Notes under the pieces: model-generated
Databases searched by the model: none
Seen by the model: the letters and a program-made list of their open reading frames with translations, nothing else
Told to the model about the DNA's origin: nothing
Program-made: the position numbers and the translations under genes
Part shown: positions 7,591 to 15,398 of the stretch, piece by piece
How the letters are laid out: each line of letters opens with the position of its first letter
Numbering within the stretch: position 1 is the stretch's first letter
Assembly: GCA_902572155.1 (NCBI GenBank)
Contig: CACGET010000013.1
Span: 1 to 24,414, forward strand
Reading direction: 5' to 3'
From: an uncultured Pelagibacteraceae bacterium
GTDB taxonomy: Bacteria; Pseudomonadota; Alphaproteobacteria; Pelagibacterales; Pelagibacteraceae
Length of the DNA stretch: 24,414 nucleotides

Positions 7591-8292
7591 TCAATTAATT
7601 ACATAATTTATGATTGATAAAGCTGAAATAACTGCTGTTTCTGATCTGAGAATATTCTCATTAATTTTAATAGCCTGAACACCTTTGTAGGAGAGAATCT
7701 CTTCCCTTTCTAACTCAGAAAAATCACCCTCAGGACCAATAATAATACAGCTAGGTTTATTTGAGAGTTTTTTTAAGTCTAATTTGTTAGTTTTCGAATT
7801 AAGGTCTGTAAAAATTAAATCAATTTTATTATTATTTAAAAAATTACTTAGACTTTGAGGATTTTCTAAATTAGGAATTTGAATCCTATTAGATTGTTCA
7901 GTTGCTTCAATAATAACTTTTTTCAGTCTATCTTTATTTATTTTTCTAACGATTGTTCTATCAAATATAATTGGCAAAAATTTAGTAACTCCTAACTCAG
8001 TTGCTTTTTGTATCATAAAATTAAAATAATTTGATTTAATAGGGGAAAAAGCAAGCCATAACTCTTTTGAATTTTCTTTTTGTCTCAATTGTTTTGTTAT
8101 ATTAAATTCAACTATACTCTTTGAGATACTTAATATTTTTGCTTCCCATTCTCCATTATTATTAAACAGAGAAAAAACTTCATTCACTTTAACTCTCATA
8201 ACTTTAGAAATATAATGAGATTGAGATTTATCAAGTTTGTCTAATAAATTAATTGATAAACTTTTAGGAAAAAATAATCTAATATTACTCAT
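7591..8292 (-). CDS. rsmE: 16S rRNA (uracil-1498-N3)-methyltransferase
   Basis: This 233-residue protein is a SPOUT-class methyltransferase that methylates U1498 of 16S rRNA using S-adenosylmethionine. The N-terminal domain (about 1-70, PUA-like) includes SHYISKVMRVKVNE. The catalytic domain contains IQKATELGVTKFLPI (94-108), EQSNR (132-136), IGPEGDFSELE (185-195) and LRSETAVISAL (215-225), which line the knotted SAM pocket. GPEGD replaces the more frequent GPEGG but lies in the same loop. Its ATG is only 16 bp from the divergent dehalogenase start. It is the same strand as the oxidase operon, 60 bp upstream, but there is no functional reason to link them. Confidence 0.95.
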   Translation of the reverse strand: MSNIRLFFPKSLSINLLDKLDKSQSHYISKVMRVKVNEVFSLFNNNGEWEAKILSISKSIVEFNITKQLRQKENSKELWLAFSPIKSNYFNFMIQKATELGVTKFLPIIFDRTIVRKINKDRLKKVIIEATEQSNRIQIPNLENPQSLSNFLNNNKIDLIFTDLNSKTNKLDLKKLSNKPSCIIIGPEGDFSELEREEILSYKGVQAIKINENILRSETAVISALSIINYVIN

Positions 8293-8308
8293 ATTAATAA
8301 ATTAGTTT

Positions 8309-8971
8309 ATGAAAAATATTAAAGCAATAATTTTTGACGCATATGGAACATTATTTGATGTCAATTCAGCAGCTGAAAAATGTAAAGATAAAATTGGTGA
8401 TAAGTGGGAAGGTTTTGCAAATTACTGGCGAACTACTCAGTTAGAATATACTTGGCTAAGGAATTTAATGAAAAGACATAAAAATTTTTGGCAAGTGACA
8501 GAAGATAGTTTAGATAAATCTATGAAAGCTTACAAAATTAACCCTTCGATGAGAACTGAATTGTTAAATCTTTATAAAATTTTATCACCTTTTGAGGAAG
8601 TGCCTAAGGTCTTAAAATTACTCAAAGAAAAAAATTATAAACTAGCTATTCTTTCAAATGGCACACCTGCACTTCTAAATGAATTAGTTAAAAGTAATAA
8701 ATTAGATAATCTATTTGATGATCTTTTTTCAATAGAAGAAGTTGGAGTTTATAAACCAGATTCAAAAGTGTATGATATACCAATTAAAAAATACAAAATT
8801 CAAAGTGAAGAAGTTGCTTTCTTAAGTGCAAATACTTGGGACGTCTCTGGTAGTGGAAATTATGGTTATAATTCAATTTGGGTAAACAGAAATAATAACA
8901 TTTTTGATAATCTTGATTATGAACCCCAAAATGAAATTAAAAATTTAAAAAGATTAATTGATTTGATTTAA
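8309..8971 (+). CDS. Haloacid dehalogenase type II-like hydrolase (HAD superfamily)
   Basis: This 220-residue protein aligns along its whole length, by recall, with (S)-2-haloacid dehalogenases such as L-DEX YL. That family replaces the halogen of L-2-haloalkanoates with hydroxyl through an Asp ester. The nucleophile is D10 in FDAYGTLFDV. R41 falls in YWRTTQLEYTWLR, S116-N117 in LSNGTP, K149 in YKPDSKVY, and S173, N175 and D178 in LSANTWDVSG. These are the positions expected for a working dehalogenase, rather than a generic phosphatase. The substrate is unproven; family members may act on other 2-haloacids or small phosphoesters. It starts 16 bp from rsmE, divergently, and leads a four-gene plus-strand run (CDGSH, pirin, Qor) with short spacers. 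No transporter for haloacids is adjacent. Confidence 0.88.
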   Translation: MKNIKAIIFDAYGTLFDVNSAAEKCKDKIGDKWEGFANYWRTTQLEYTWLRNLMKRHKNFWQVTEDSLDKSMKAYKINPSMRTELLNLYKILSPFEEVPKVLKLLKEKNYKLAILSNGTPALLNELVKSNKLDNLFDDLFSIEEVGVYKPDSKVYDIPIKKYKIQSEEVAFLSANTWDVSGSGNYGYNSIWVNRNNNIFDNLDYEPQNEIKNLKRLIDLI

Positions 8972-8992
8972 TTAATAATCGAAAGAGTAAAC

Positions 8993-9232
8993 ATGATCAA
9001 AGGACAAAGGGCAGGGAATAGCGCAATTGCAGTGAAGATAGAAAAAGATAAATCTTATTATTGGTGTGCGTGTGGCCAATCAAAAAAGCAGCCATTATGT
9101 GATGGCTCTCATAAAGGAACTGAGTTTAACCCAGTTGAATATAAAGCAGATGAAACAAAAAAAATGTTTTTTTGTGCATGTAAACAAACAGATAGTCAGC
9201 CTTTTTGTGATGGATCACATAACAAAAAGTGA
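8993..9232 (+). CDS. Tandem CDGSH iron-sulfur protein
   Basis: This 79-residue soluble protein contains two complete CDGSH zinc-finger-type motifs that each bind a 2Fe-2S cluster through three Cys and one His. The first motif uses C25, C27, C36 and H40 (in CACGQSKKQPLCDGSH). The second uses C61, C63, C72 and H76 (in CACKQTDSQPFCDGSH). The double layout resembles the Miner2/CISD3-like class of bacterial and mitochondrial proteins. There is no membrane helix. Members are thought to act in electron or cluster transfer and redox sensing, but the partner here is unknown. A purine-rich GAAAGAG stretch lies shortly upstream of the ATG. Neighbours (pirin, quinone reductase) fit a redox theme, which is inference from context. 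Confidence 0.93.
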   Translation: MIKGQRAGNSAIAVKIEKDKSYYWCACGQSKKQPLCDGSHKGTEFNPVEYKADETKKMFFCACKQTDSQPFCDGSHNKK

Positions 9233-9268
9233 CATTGAAATTAGAAATTTATTAACTAATTTAAAGCT

Positions 9269-10105
9269 ATGAGCAATATCGAAATAAGTAAAATTATCGA
9301 CCCTATTCCAGCATCAGATGGTGCTGGGGTTAAATTAAAAAGAAGTATTGGTGTTGAACCAAATTACTTTGATCCATTTTTAATGTTAGATGAGTTTGGA
9401 TCAGAAAATAGTGAAGATTACATTGCAGGTTTTCCGCCCCACCCTCACAGAGGAATTGAAACTGTTACTTATATGCTTGCTGGAGATTTTGAACACAAAG
9501 ATAGCACAGGCGGTAAGGGTAGAATGACTGCAGGTGATGTTCAATGGATGAAAACGGGTAGTGGGATAATTCATTCTGAAATGCCAGCAATGAAAGAAGG
9601 TAAACTTCATGGTTTTCAATTATGGGTAAATATGCCAGCTAAATTGAAGATGAGTAAGCCTGAATATATTTATATTGATGCAGATAAAATGAGTGTTCAT
9701 AAAGATGAAGACAAACAAGTTAAAGTCATAGCTGGTAAATTTGAAAATGCCGAAGGCCCTGTAAAAGGTCATAATGTTGAGCCAGTTTATTTTGATGTTG
9801 AATTAAAAAAAAATAAAAAATTTAATTTTAAATTACCAACTACTCATAATGCTTTTATTTACCTAGTGAATGGCGAAATAGAAATTGGTAAAAATAAACA
9901 TGTCAATGTTAAAGATAGTACTTTAATACTATTAACAAATGGTGAAAATTTAATTGTAAAAGCTAAATCAAATGCCAAATTTTTACTCATTTCGGGAAAA
10001 CCAATTAATGAAGAAATTGCTAGAGGTGGGCCTTTTGTGATGAATACTAAAGCAGAAATCTTGCAAGCAGTTCAAGATTATCATAATGATACATTTGTAA
10101 AATAA
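9269..10105 (+). CDS. Pirin family protein
   Basis: This 278-residue bicupin has the pirin signature. The N-terminal cupin metal ligands are H58 and H60 (in FPPHPHRGIETVTY), H102 and E104 (in GSGIIHSEMP). The N-terminal lead-in (DGAGVKLKRSIG...FDPFLMLDEFG) and the C-terminal IARGGPFVMNT block are also standard. Pirins are non-heme iron cupins; some bacterial members oxidise quercetin-type flavonoids and others bind metabolic enzymes. The sequence does not say which applies here. A 36-bp spacer separates it from the CDGSH gene, and its stop overlaps the qor start (TAATG), implying coupling to the quinone oxidoreductase. Confidence 0.95.
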   Translation: MSNIEISKIIDPIPASDGAGVKLKRSIGVEPNYFDPFLMLDEFGSENSEDYIAGFPPHPHRGIETVTYMLAGDFEHKDSTGGKGRMTAGDVQWMKTGSGIIHSEMPAMKEGKLHGFQLWVNMPAKLKMSKPEYIYIDADKMSVHKDEDKQVKVIAGKFENAEGPVKGHNVEPVYFDVELKKNKKFNFKLPTTHNAFIYLVNGEIEIGKNKHVNVKDSTLILLTNGENLIVKAKSNAKFLLISGKPINEEIARGGPFVMNTKAEILQAVQDYHNDTFVK

Positions 10106-11076
10106 TGAAAACAATACAAATACAAAAATTTGGTGGTCCTGAGGTCTTAGAGTTATCAGATATAGAAATTGGAAAACCGGGTCCAAAAGAAGTCTTAATT
10201 AAAAATTTATCTATCGCTGTTAACTACATTGATGTTTATCATAGAACAGGGTTATATCCTATCCCACTTCCAAGCGGTATTGGGCTTGAAGCATGTGGAA
10301 TAATAGAGGAAATTGGTTCTGAGGTAGATTTGTTTAAAGTTGGAGACAGAGTAAGTCATGCATCAATGCCAATAGGTGCTTATTCAGAAAAACAAATAAT
10401 GCCACAAGAAAAATTGGTAATTGTTCCAGATGGAATTTCAAATGAAATTGCTTCATGCATAGTTTTAAAAGGAATTACAGCAGAATACTTGCTCCACAGA
10501 AGTTATGCAGCAAAAAAAGGTGATAAAGTATTATTTCATGCTGCAGCTGGTGGTGTTGGACAAATTTTATGCCAATGGGCAAATGCCATTGGATGCACTG
10601 TCATAGGAACTGTGGGTTCAAAAGAAAAAGAGGCTATAGCAAAAAAAAATGGATGCCACCATGTAATAAATTATACTGATAATAATTTTGTCGAAGAAGT
10701 TGAAAAGATAGTCGGTAAAAATGGAATTGATGTTGTCTACGATGGTGTAGGTGCAAAAACTTTTGAAGGTTCAATTGAATGTTTAAAAGTTAGAGGGATG
10801 ATGGTAGCTTTTGGAAATGCATCTGGCTATGTTCACACACTAGATATAAAAAAACATATAAATGCTAAAGGTCTTTTTTTTACCCGACCTTCGATAGCAC
10901 ACTACACAATAACAAGAAAAGAATTAGAGGACTCTGCAGCAAAAGTTTTTGATGCAATTCTATCAGGTAAAATAAAAGTAGAAGTGTTTAAAAAATATTC
11001 CTTAAATGAAGTAAAAAAAGTTCATGAAGATTTAGAAGCAAGATTGTTAACTGGTCCTGTGGTAATACTACCTTAG
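10105..11076 (+). CDS. NADPH:quinone oxidoreductase (zeta-crystallin type)
   Basis: This 323-residue protein is a zinc-free medium-chain dehydrogenase/reductase of the Qor type. The N-terminal GroES-like half contains NYIDVYHRTGLYP and GLEACGIIEEIG; the nucleotide-binding Rossmann half has the AAAGGVGQ motif at about 146-153. The cysteine/histidine zinc ligands of alcohol dehydrogenases are absent. The C-terminal LTGPVVILP is typical. Qor enzymes reduce quinones or conjugated carbonyls using NADPH. The start overlaps the pirin stop. The gene ends TAG and the next base begins the stop codon of the convergent DUF2721 gene, so there is no spacer for a terminator. The exact substrate is not deducible. 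Confidence 0.93.
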   Translation: MKTIQIQKFGGPEVLELSDIEIGKPGPKEVLIKNLSIAVNYIDVYHRTGLYPIPLPSGIGLEACGIIEEIGSEVDLFKVGDRVSHASMPIGAYSEKQIMPQEKLVIVPDGISNEIASCIVLKGITAEYLLHRSYAAKKGDKVLFHAAAGGVGQILCQWANAIGCTVIGTVGSKEKEAIAKKNGCHHVINYTDNNFVEEVEKIVGKNGIDVVYDGVGAKTFEGSIECLKVRGMMVAFGNASGYVHTLDIKKHINAKGLFFTRPSIAHYTITRKELEDSAAKVFDAILSGKIKVEVFKKYSLNEVKKVHEDLEARLLTGPVVILP

Positions 11077-11487
11077 CTACATAATTTCTTGATCAATATC
11101 CATATCTGACATATGAAGTTTAAGAGCTTTAGTTGAAATTTGAATTTCTAAAATAAAAAATATTATTGAAATTATCATTGACAAACAGCAAGAGCCAAAA
11201 ATAATTCTAGCTATAAAAATTTCATTTAGATAAAGACCGAACACAGTTAACATATTAAACAAAAAACCAAAAGCTGCGAACATAATTGTAAATTTTAAGA
11301 GACTAATTCTTTTGTTTAAGTTTATAAACTGAGCTTTCCATTCGGGAGGAGTGTGTTTTTCAAAAACATGGGCATCGTGAATTTTTCTAATTAAACCGCT
11401 CAGTGTATGAAACCTGTTACTGTAAACTCCCATTAATAGAGGAATTGCAGGAAACATTAAAGCTGTTACTGTGTAATCTATATTCAT
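11077..11487 (-). CDS. DUF2721 family membrane protein
   Basis: This is a 136-residue protein with about three transmembrane helices: one at the N-terminus, one around FTIMFAAFGFLFNML and one around IIFGSCCLSMIISIIFF. Between the first two lies a charged cytosolic-type loop containing NRFHTLSGLIRKIHD, which is the most recognisable DUF2721 block. The function of the family is unknown. I chose the ATG at 11485-11487. The frame is open nine bases further to a TTG, but ATG is the likelier start. Its 3' end abuts the qor stop with no gap, and its 5' end is 52 bp from divergent ubiA. An imperfect inverted repeat covers the start. Confidence 0.8.
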   Translation of the reverse strand: MNIDYTVTALMFPAIPLLMGVYSNRFHTLSGLIRKIHDAHVFEKHTPPEWKAQFINLNKRISLLKFTIMFAAFGFLFNMLTVFGLYLNEIFIARIIFGSCCLSMIISIIFFILEIQISTKALKLHMSDMDIDQEIM

Positions 11488-11509
11488 ACGAATCAATTTG
11501 ATTATGAAT
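11482..11509. repeat. Small inverted repeat over the DUF2721 start
   Basis: The 7-bp arms ATTCATA and TATGAAT are perfect inverted copies separated by 14 bp (CGAATCAATTTGAT), in the short region between divergent DUF2721 and ubiA. The inner AATCAA/TTGATT can extend the pairing with a bulge. The left arm contains the DUF2721 ATG. It could be an operator or a leader hairpin, but such short A/T-rich repeats arise by chance in this composition. Confidence 0.3.
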
Positions 11510-11539
11510 CTAGCCTTTGTTATTTACAAGTAAATTATT

Positions 11540-12406
11540 ATGAACCAAATAAAACTTTTTATTGAATTAATTAGATTAAAAAAACCAATTGGCTATATGC
11601 TTTTATTTTGGCCATGTGCTTGGGGCTTGACTTTGGCATATGATTTTTCAAATAAACTAAACGATTATTTTTTAAATTTAATACTTTTTTTCTTAGGAGC
11701 TGTTTTAATGAGATCTGCTGGTTGTATTGTAAATGATATTTTAGATAAAAACTTTGATAAAAAAGTATCAAGAACAAAAAATCGACCTATTGCTTCAAGT
11801 AAGATATCTATAAAGCTGGGTATTATTTATGCATTGGTTTTATGTTTTCTGGCATTGTTAGTTTTGTTGAACTTCAACACTTATACTATAATTCTTGCTC
11901 TAGGTTCTATGCCGCTAGCTTTTACATACCCTCTAATGAAGCGCTTTACTTACTGGCCTCAACTTTTTCTAGGAATTACATTTAATTATGGATTAATACT
12001 TGGTTGGACATCAGTTAAAGGTGAAATAAGTATAATTCCAATACTATTTTATATTGGAGCCATATTTTGGACACTGGGATACGACACAATTTATGGATAT
12101 CAAGATATTAATGATGATGAAATTATTGGATTAAAATCAACCTCTATAAAATTTAAAGGAAAAGAAAAAAAATTTTTATTGTCATGTTATTCGATTTTAA
12201 TAATACTTTTTATAATTGGTGGAAACTTTATGAAATTCAATAATTTATATTTTTTTTTAATTTTAATTCCATTTGCACATTTATTTGTTTATCAAATAAA
12301 AAATTTCCAATCTAGAAATCCTCAAAACTGTCTCGAAATATTTAAAAGTAATAACCTTTTGGGTTTAATAATATTTTTAAACTTACTTATTTCAAAAAAT
12401 TTATAA
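11540..12406 (+). CDS. ubiA: 4-hydroxybenzoate polyprenyltransferase
   Basis: This 288-residue polytopic membrane enzyme of the UbiA superfamily joins a polyprenyl chain to 4-hydroxybenzoate in ubiquinone biosynthesis. The first Mg/diphosphate motif is NDILDKNFDKKVSRTKNRP starting at N66 (D67, D70 and D73 included). The second is YDTIYGYQDINDDE, with D182, D189, D192 and D193. The N-terminal LIRLKKPIGYMLLFWPCAWGL is typical of the 4-hydroxybenzoate branch, not of heme O or chlorophyll branches. The TAA overlaps the msbA start (TAATG). Ubiquinone feeds electrons towards the oxidase encoded at 2689-7530. Its link with the lipid A genes may simply be operon position. Confidence 0.95.
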   Translation: MNQIKLFIELIRLKKPIGYMLLFWPCAWGLTLAYDFSNKLNDYFLNLILFFLGAVLMRSAGCIVNDILDKNFDKKVSRTKNRPIASSKISIKLGIIYALVLCFLALLVLLNFNTYTIILALGSMPLAFTYPLMKRFTYWPQLFLGITFNYGLILGWTSVKGEISIIPILFYIGAIFWTLGYDTIYGYQDINDDEIIGLKSTSIKFKGKEKKFLLSCYSILIILFIIGGNFMKFNNLYFFLILIPFAHLFVYQIKNFQSRNPQNCLEIFKSNNLLGLIIFLNLLISKNL

Positions 12407-14142
12407 TGATAAAAAAAGAAATTTATAAAAGACTTTACCAAGATTACTCAAAGAAATATTTGGATAAAATAATTCTTTCTGCTTTTTTTTCAATATTAGT
12501 TGCTGGAAGTACATCTTCAATCGCTTGGCTTTTAGACCCTGCTATAAAAAAATTATTTATAGAAAAAGATCAATCTTTAATAATATTTATTCCCTTAATG
12601 ATTATTGTTGCTTTTACAGTAAAGGGTTTATCGTTATATTTTGCAAAAGCTACTATGATTGGTGTTGGAGAAGAAATTAAAAAGAAACTTCAATATGATA
12701 TGATTAATACTTTAATAAAAACTGACACTCAAATTATAGATAAAAAACATTCTGGTAAATTTATTTCAAATCTAACGTACGATGTTACTCATATTACTAA
12801 TTTATTAAGTAACGCAATTTTAACTTTATTTAAAGACTCTCTAACTCTAATTGGGTTACTGACAGTTATGTTTTTACAAAATTGGAAGCTAGCACTTATT
12901 TCAATTATAATGATACCTCTCGCTAGTATTTCAGCGAAAACTCTGGGTAAAAGAATTAATAAAGTAGCTACAGAGGCTCAGGAAAAATCTGGTTTTTTAA
13001 CTACCTACCTAGTTGAATTATTTAAAAATCATAAATTAATAAAAATATTTCAAAAAGAAGAATACGAAAAAGACAGAGCCAATAAACATCTCACACAATT
13101 AAAAGAGAAAAATCAAAAGATACAAACTGTTTTTGTAAGAATGTCTCCAATTATGGAAACTTTAACAGGAATAATGATAGCAGTTTTAATTTTTTACTCT
13201 GGAAAACTAATGGCTAACGGTGAAGTAGATATTAATAATTTTTTTTCATTTTTAGCCGCCATGATGCTAGCATACCAACCTGTAAGAGCATTATCAACTT
13301 TGAACATGGTTTTAAATCAAGGTTTATCTGCAGCCTCAAGGATTTTGCCAATTATTGATCAAAAAAATAAAATTAATGATAGTGTTTCTGCTAAAAATTT
13401 GAAAATTAGTAAAGCTAAAATTGAGTTTAAAGAATTAAGTTTTGCATATGAAATTGATGAGAGCCAAACTCTGAAATCAATTAATCTAGAATTCGAAGGA
13501 GGAAAAATGACCTCTTTAGTGGGTCATAGCGGCTCGGGGAAATCGACAATACTTAATTTAATTCCTAGGTTTTACGATGCTCAATCTGGAAAAATTTTAA
13601 TAGATAATCAATCTGTATATCAAAGCACTTTAAAATCTTTGAGAGAGGAGGTTTCCATGGTGAGTCAAGAAACAACTTTATTTGATGATACCATTAAAAA
13701 TAATATTAAATACGCTAAAGAAGAAGCTACTGATGAGGAAGTTTATGAAGTTTCAAAACTATCTCATTGTGATGAATTTATAAATAATCTTCCAAATAAA
13801 TTTGAAACATTGATAGGTGAAAATGGTGTCAGATTATCAGGTGGTGAAAAACAAAGATTATCAATAGCTAGAGCTATGATGAAAAAAAGTTCAATTATTT
13901 TATTGGATGAGGCAACTTCATCTCTAGACTCTGAAACAGAGTCTAAAATTCAAGAAGCTTTAAAAATTTTGACCAAAGATAAAACTACTATTGTTATTGC
14001 TCATAGACTTTCTACAATTTTAAATTCTAATAATATTTACGTGATAGACTCTGGAAAAGTTGTTGATAGCGGTAAACATAAGGACTTAATGATAAAATCT
14101 GAATTATATAAAAATTTTTATGAAAAACAGATTCAAAAATAA
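12406..14142 (+). CDS. msbA: Lipid A flippase, MsbA-like ABC transporter (fused TMD-NBD)
   Basis: This 578-residue half-transporter has six transmembrane helices (about 1-310) and a C-terminal ATPase. Motifs in order are Walker A GHSGSGKST (373-381), the Q-loop glutamine Q421, signature LSGGEKQ (477-483), Walker B IILLDE (497-502) and H-loop H533 in IAHRLST. The domain order and length match MsbA, which as a homodimer flips core-lipid A across the inner membrane using ATP. Sequence alone cannot exclude another lipid or multidrug substrate. However, the gene is immediately followed by waaA, lpxK and lpxL, which strongly favours lipid A. It starts inside the ubiA stop, and waaA follows after two bases. 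Confidence 0.92.
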   Translation: MIKKEIYKRLYQDYSKKYLDKIILSAFFSILVAGSTSSIAWLLDPAIKKLFIEKDQSLIIFIPLMIIVAFTVKGLSLYFAKATMIGVGEEIKKKLQYDMINTLIKTDTQIIDKKHSGKFISNLTYDVTHITNLLSNAILTLFKDSLTLIGLLTVMFLQNWKLALISIIMIPLASISAKTLGKRINKVATEAQEKSGFLTTYLVELFKNHKLIKIFQKEEYEKDRANKHLTQLKEKNQKIQTVFVRMSPIMETLTGIMIAVLIFYSGKLMANGEVDINNFFSFLAAMMLAYQPVRALSTLNMVLNQGLSAASRILPIIDQKNKINDSVSAKNLKISKAKIEFKELSFAYEIDESQTLKSINLEFEGGKMTSLVGHSGSGKSTILNLIPRFYDAQSGKILIDNQSVYQSTLKSLREEVSMVSQETTLFDDTIKNNIKYAKEEATDEEVYEVSKLSHCDEFINNLPNKFETLIGENGVRLSGGEKQRLSIARAMMKKSSIILLDEATSSLDSETESKIQEALKILTKDKTTIVIAHRLSTILNSNNIYVIDSGKVVDSGKHKDLMIKSELYKNFYEKQIQK

Positions 14143-14144
14143 AT

Positions 14145-15398
14145 ATGTTTTTTTTAATATATCAAATAATTTTGTCAGTAATCCTAATTTTCTCTCCAAT
14201 AATAATAATATTTAGAATTATTAAAAATAAAGAAGATAAAAAAAGATTTATCGAGAAATTTAGTATGTCTACAAAAAAAAGATACCGTGGAAAGCTAATA
14301 TGGTTTCACGGGGCAAGTGTTGGTGAAATTTTGAGTATTGTTCCATTAATTAAGAATTACGAAAAAAATAAATCTGTAAATCAAATTCTTATCACATCAA
14401 GCACTTTAAGTTCAGTTAAAATAATAAAAAAATTTAAGTTTAAAAAAACAATACATCAATTTTACCCTATAGATCATATTTATTTCGTTAACAAATTTAT
14501 AAATCATTGGAAGCCAAGTCTTGCAATATTCATAGAGTCAGAGATTTGGCCACTTATGTTTAAAACACTAAATCATAAAGAAATTCCTTTAATTTTATTA
14601 AATGCAAGATTAACAAAAAAAACGTTCAATAGATGGATGAAAGTTAAAAATTTCGTGGAGTCAGTTTTTAGTAAAATTACAATTGCTTATCCTCAAAATA
14701 TTGAGACTAAATCTTATTTAAAAAAATTTAAAACTAATAAAATTAAATATATTGGAAATTTAAAATTTTCAGAAATAGATGATGAAACGGAAGATAACAT
14801 TAGCAATAGTTTAAGGTTTAAAATTAGAAAAAGAAAAATTTGGGTAGCATCTAGCACTCATGCAAATGAAGAAATTTTTTGTGCAAAAACACACTTGGAG
14901 TTAAAAAAGAAAGAAAAAAATTTATTAACAATAATTATTCCAAGACACATTCATAGAGTAAAAGAAATAGTTTCCAATATTGAAAAGTTAGGATTAAAGG
15001 TTACTAAATATAGCTCAAATAATAATGATTTAAAAAAAACAGATATATTTATTATTGATACGTTCGGTGAGACAAAAAAATTTCATAAAATTTCAAGTTC
15101 AGTTTTCCTGGGTGGTTCAATCATTAAAAGAGGTGGCCAAAACCCACTGGAAGCTGCCAGATATGGATCAAGAATTTTACATGGACCAAATATAGATAAT
15201 TTTAAAGATGTATATAAATTGCTCAAAACCTTTAATGTTTCAAAAAAAATTGTTACACCAAATCAATTAGCAAATTTAATTGTTTTCAATAAAAACAAGA
15301 ATTCAGGCATTAAAATCAAGAAAATTGGAAGAATAATTTTAAAAAAAACTATAAAAGAATTAGACAGTCTAATTAATAATGAATTTAAAAAAGCCTAA
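14145..15398 (+). CDS. waaA: 3-deoxy-D-manno-octulosonic acid (Kdo) transferase
   Basis: This 417-residue GT-B glycosyltransferase attaches Kdo from CMP-Kdo to the lipid A precursor on the inner face of the inner membrane. A single N-terminal membrane helix (about 3-24) is followed by WFHGASVGEILS, whose E61 is the expected catalytic base. Further family landmarks are ESEIWP (131-136), LLNARLT, IGNLKF, PRHIHR (266-271) and the donor-site motif GGQNPLEAARYG (from 330). The more common form of the last motif has His in place of this Gln. Whether one or two Kdo units are added cannot be read from sequence. It overlaps lpxK by 20 bp. Confidence 0.95.
   Translation: MFFLIYQIILSVILIFSPIIIIFRIIKNKEDKKRFIEKFSMSTKKRYRGKLIWFHGASVGEILSIVPLIKNYEKNKSVNQILITSSTLSSVKIIKKFKFKKTIHQFYPIDHIYFVNKFINHWKPSLAIFIESEIWPLMFKTLNHKEIPLILLNARLTKKTFNRWMKVKNFVESVFSKITIAYPQNIETKSYLKKFKTNKIKYIGNLKFSEIDDETEDNISNSLRFKIRKRKIWVASSTHANEEIFCAKTHLELKKKEKNLLTIIIPRHIHRVKEIVSNIEKLGLKVTKYSSNNNDLKKTDIFIIDTFGETKKFHKISSSVFLGGSIIKRGGQNPLEAARYGSRILHGPNIDNFKDVYKLLKTFNVSKKIVTPNQLANLIVFNKNKNSGIKIKKIGRIILKKTIKELDSLINNEFKKA

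Noticed and set aside
11494..11496. TTG as the start of the DUF2721 protein
   Set aside because: An ATG three codons downstream gives a normal N-terminus, and nothing favours the TTG.
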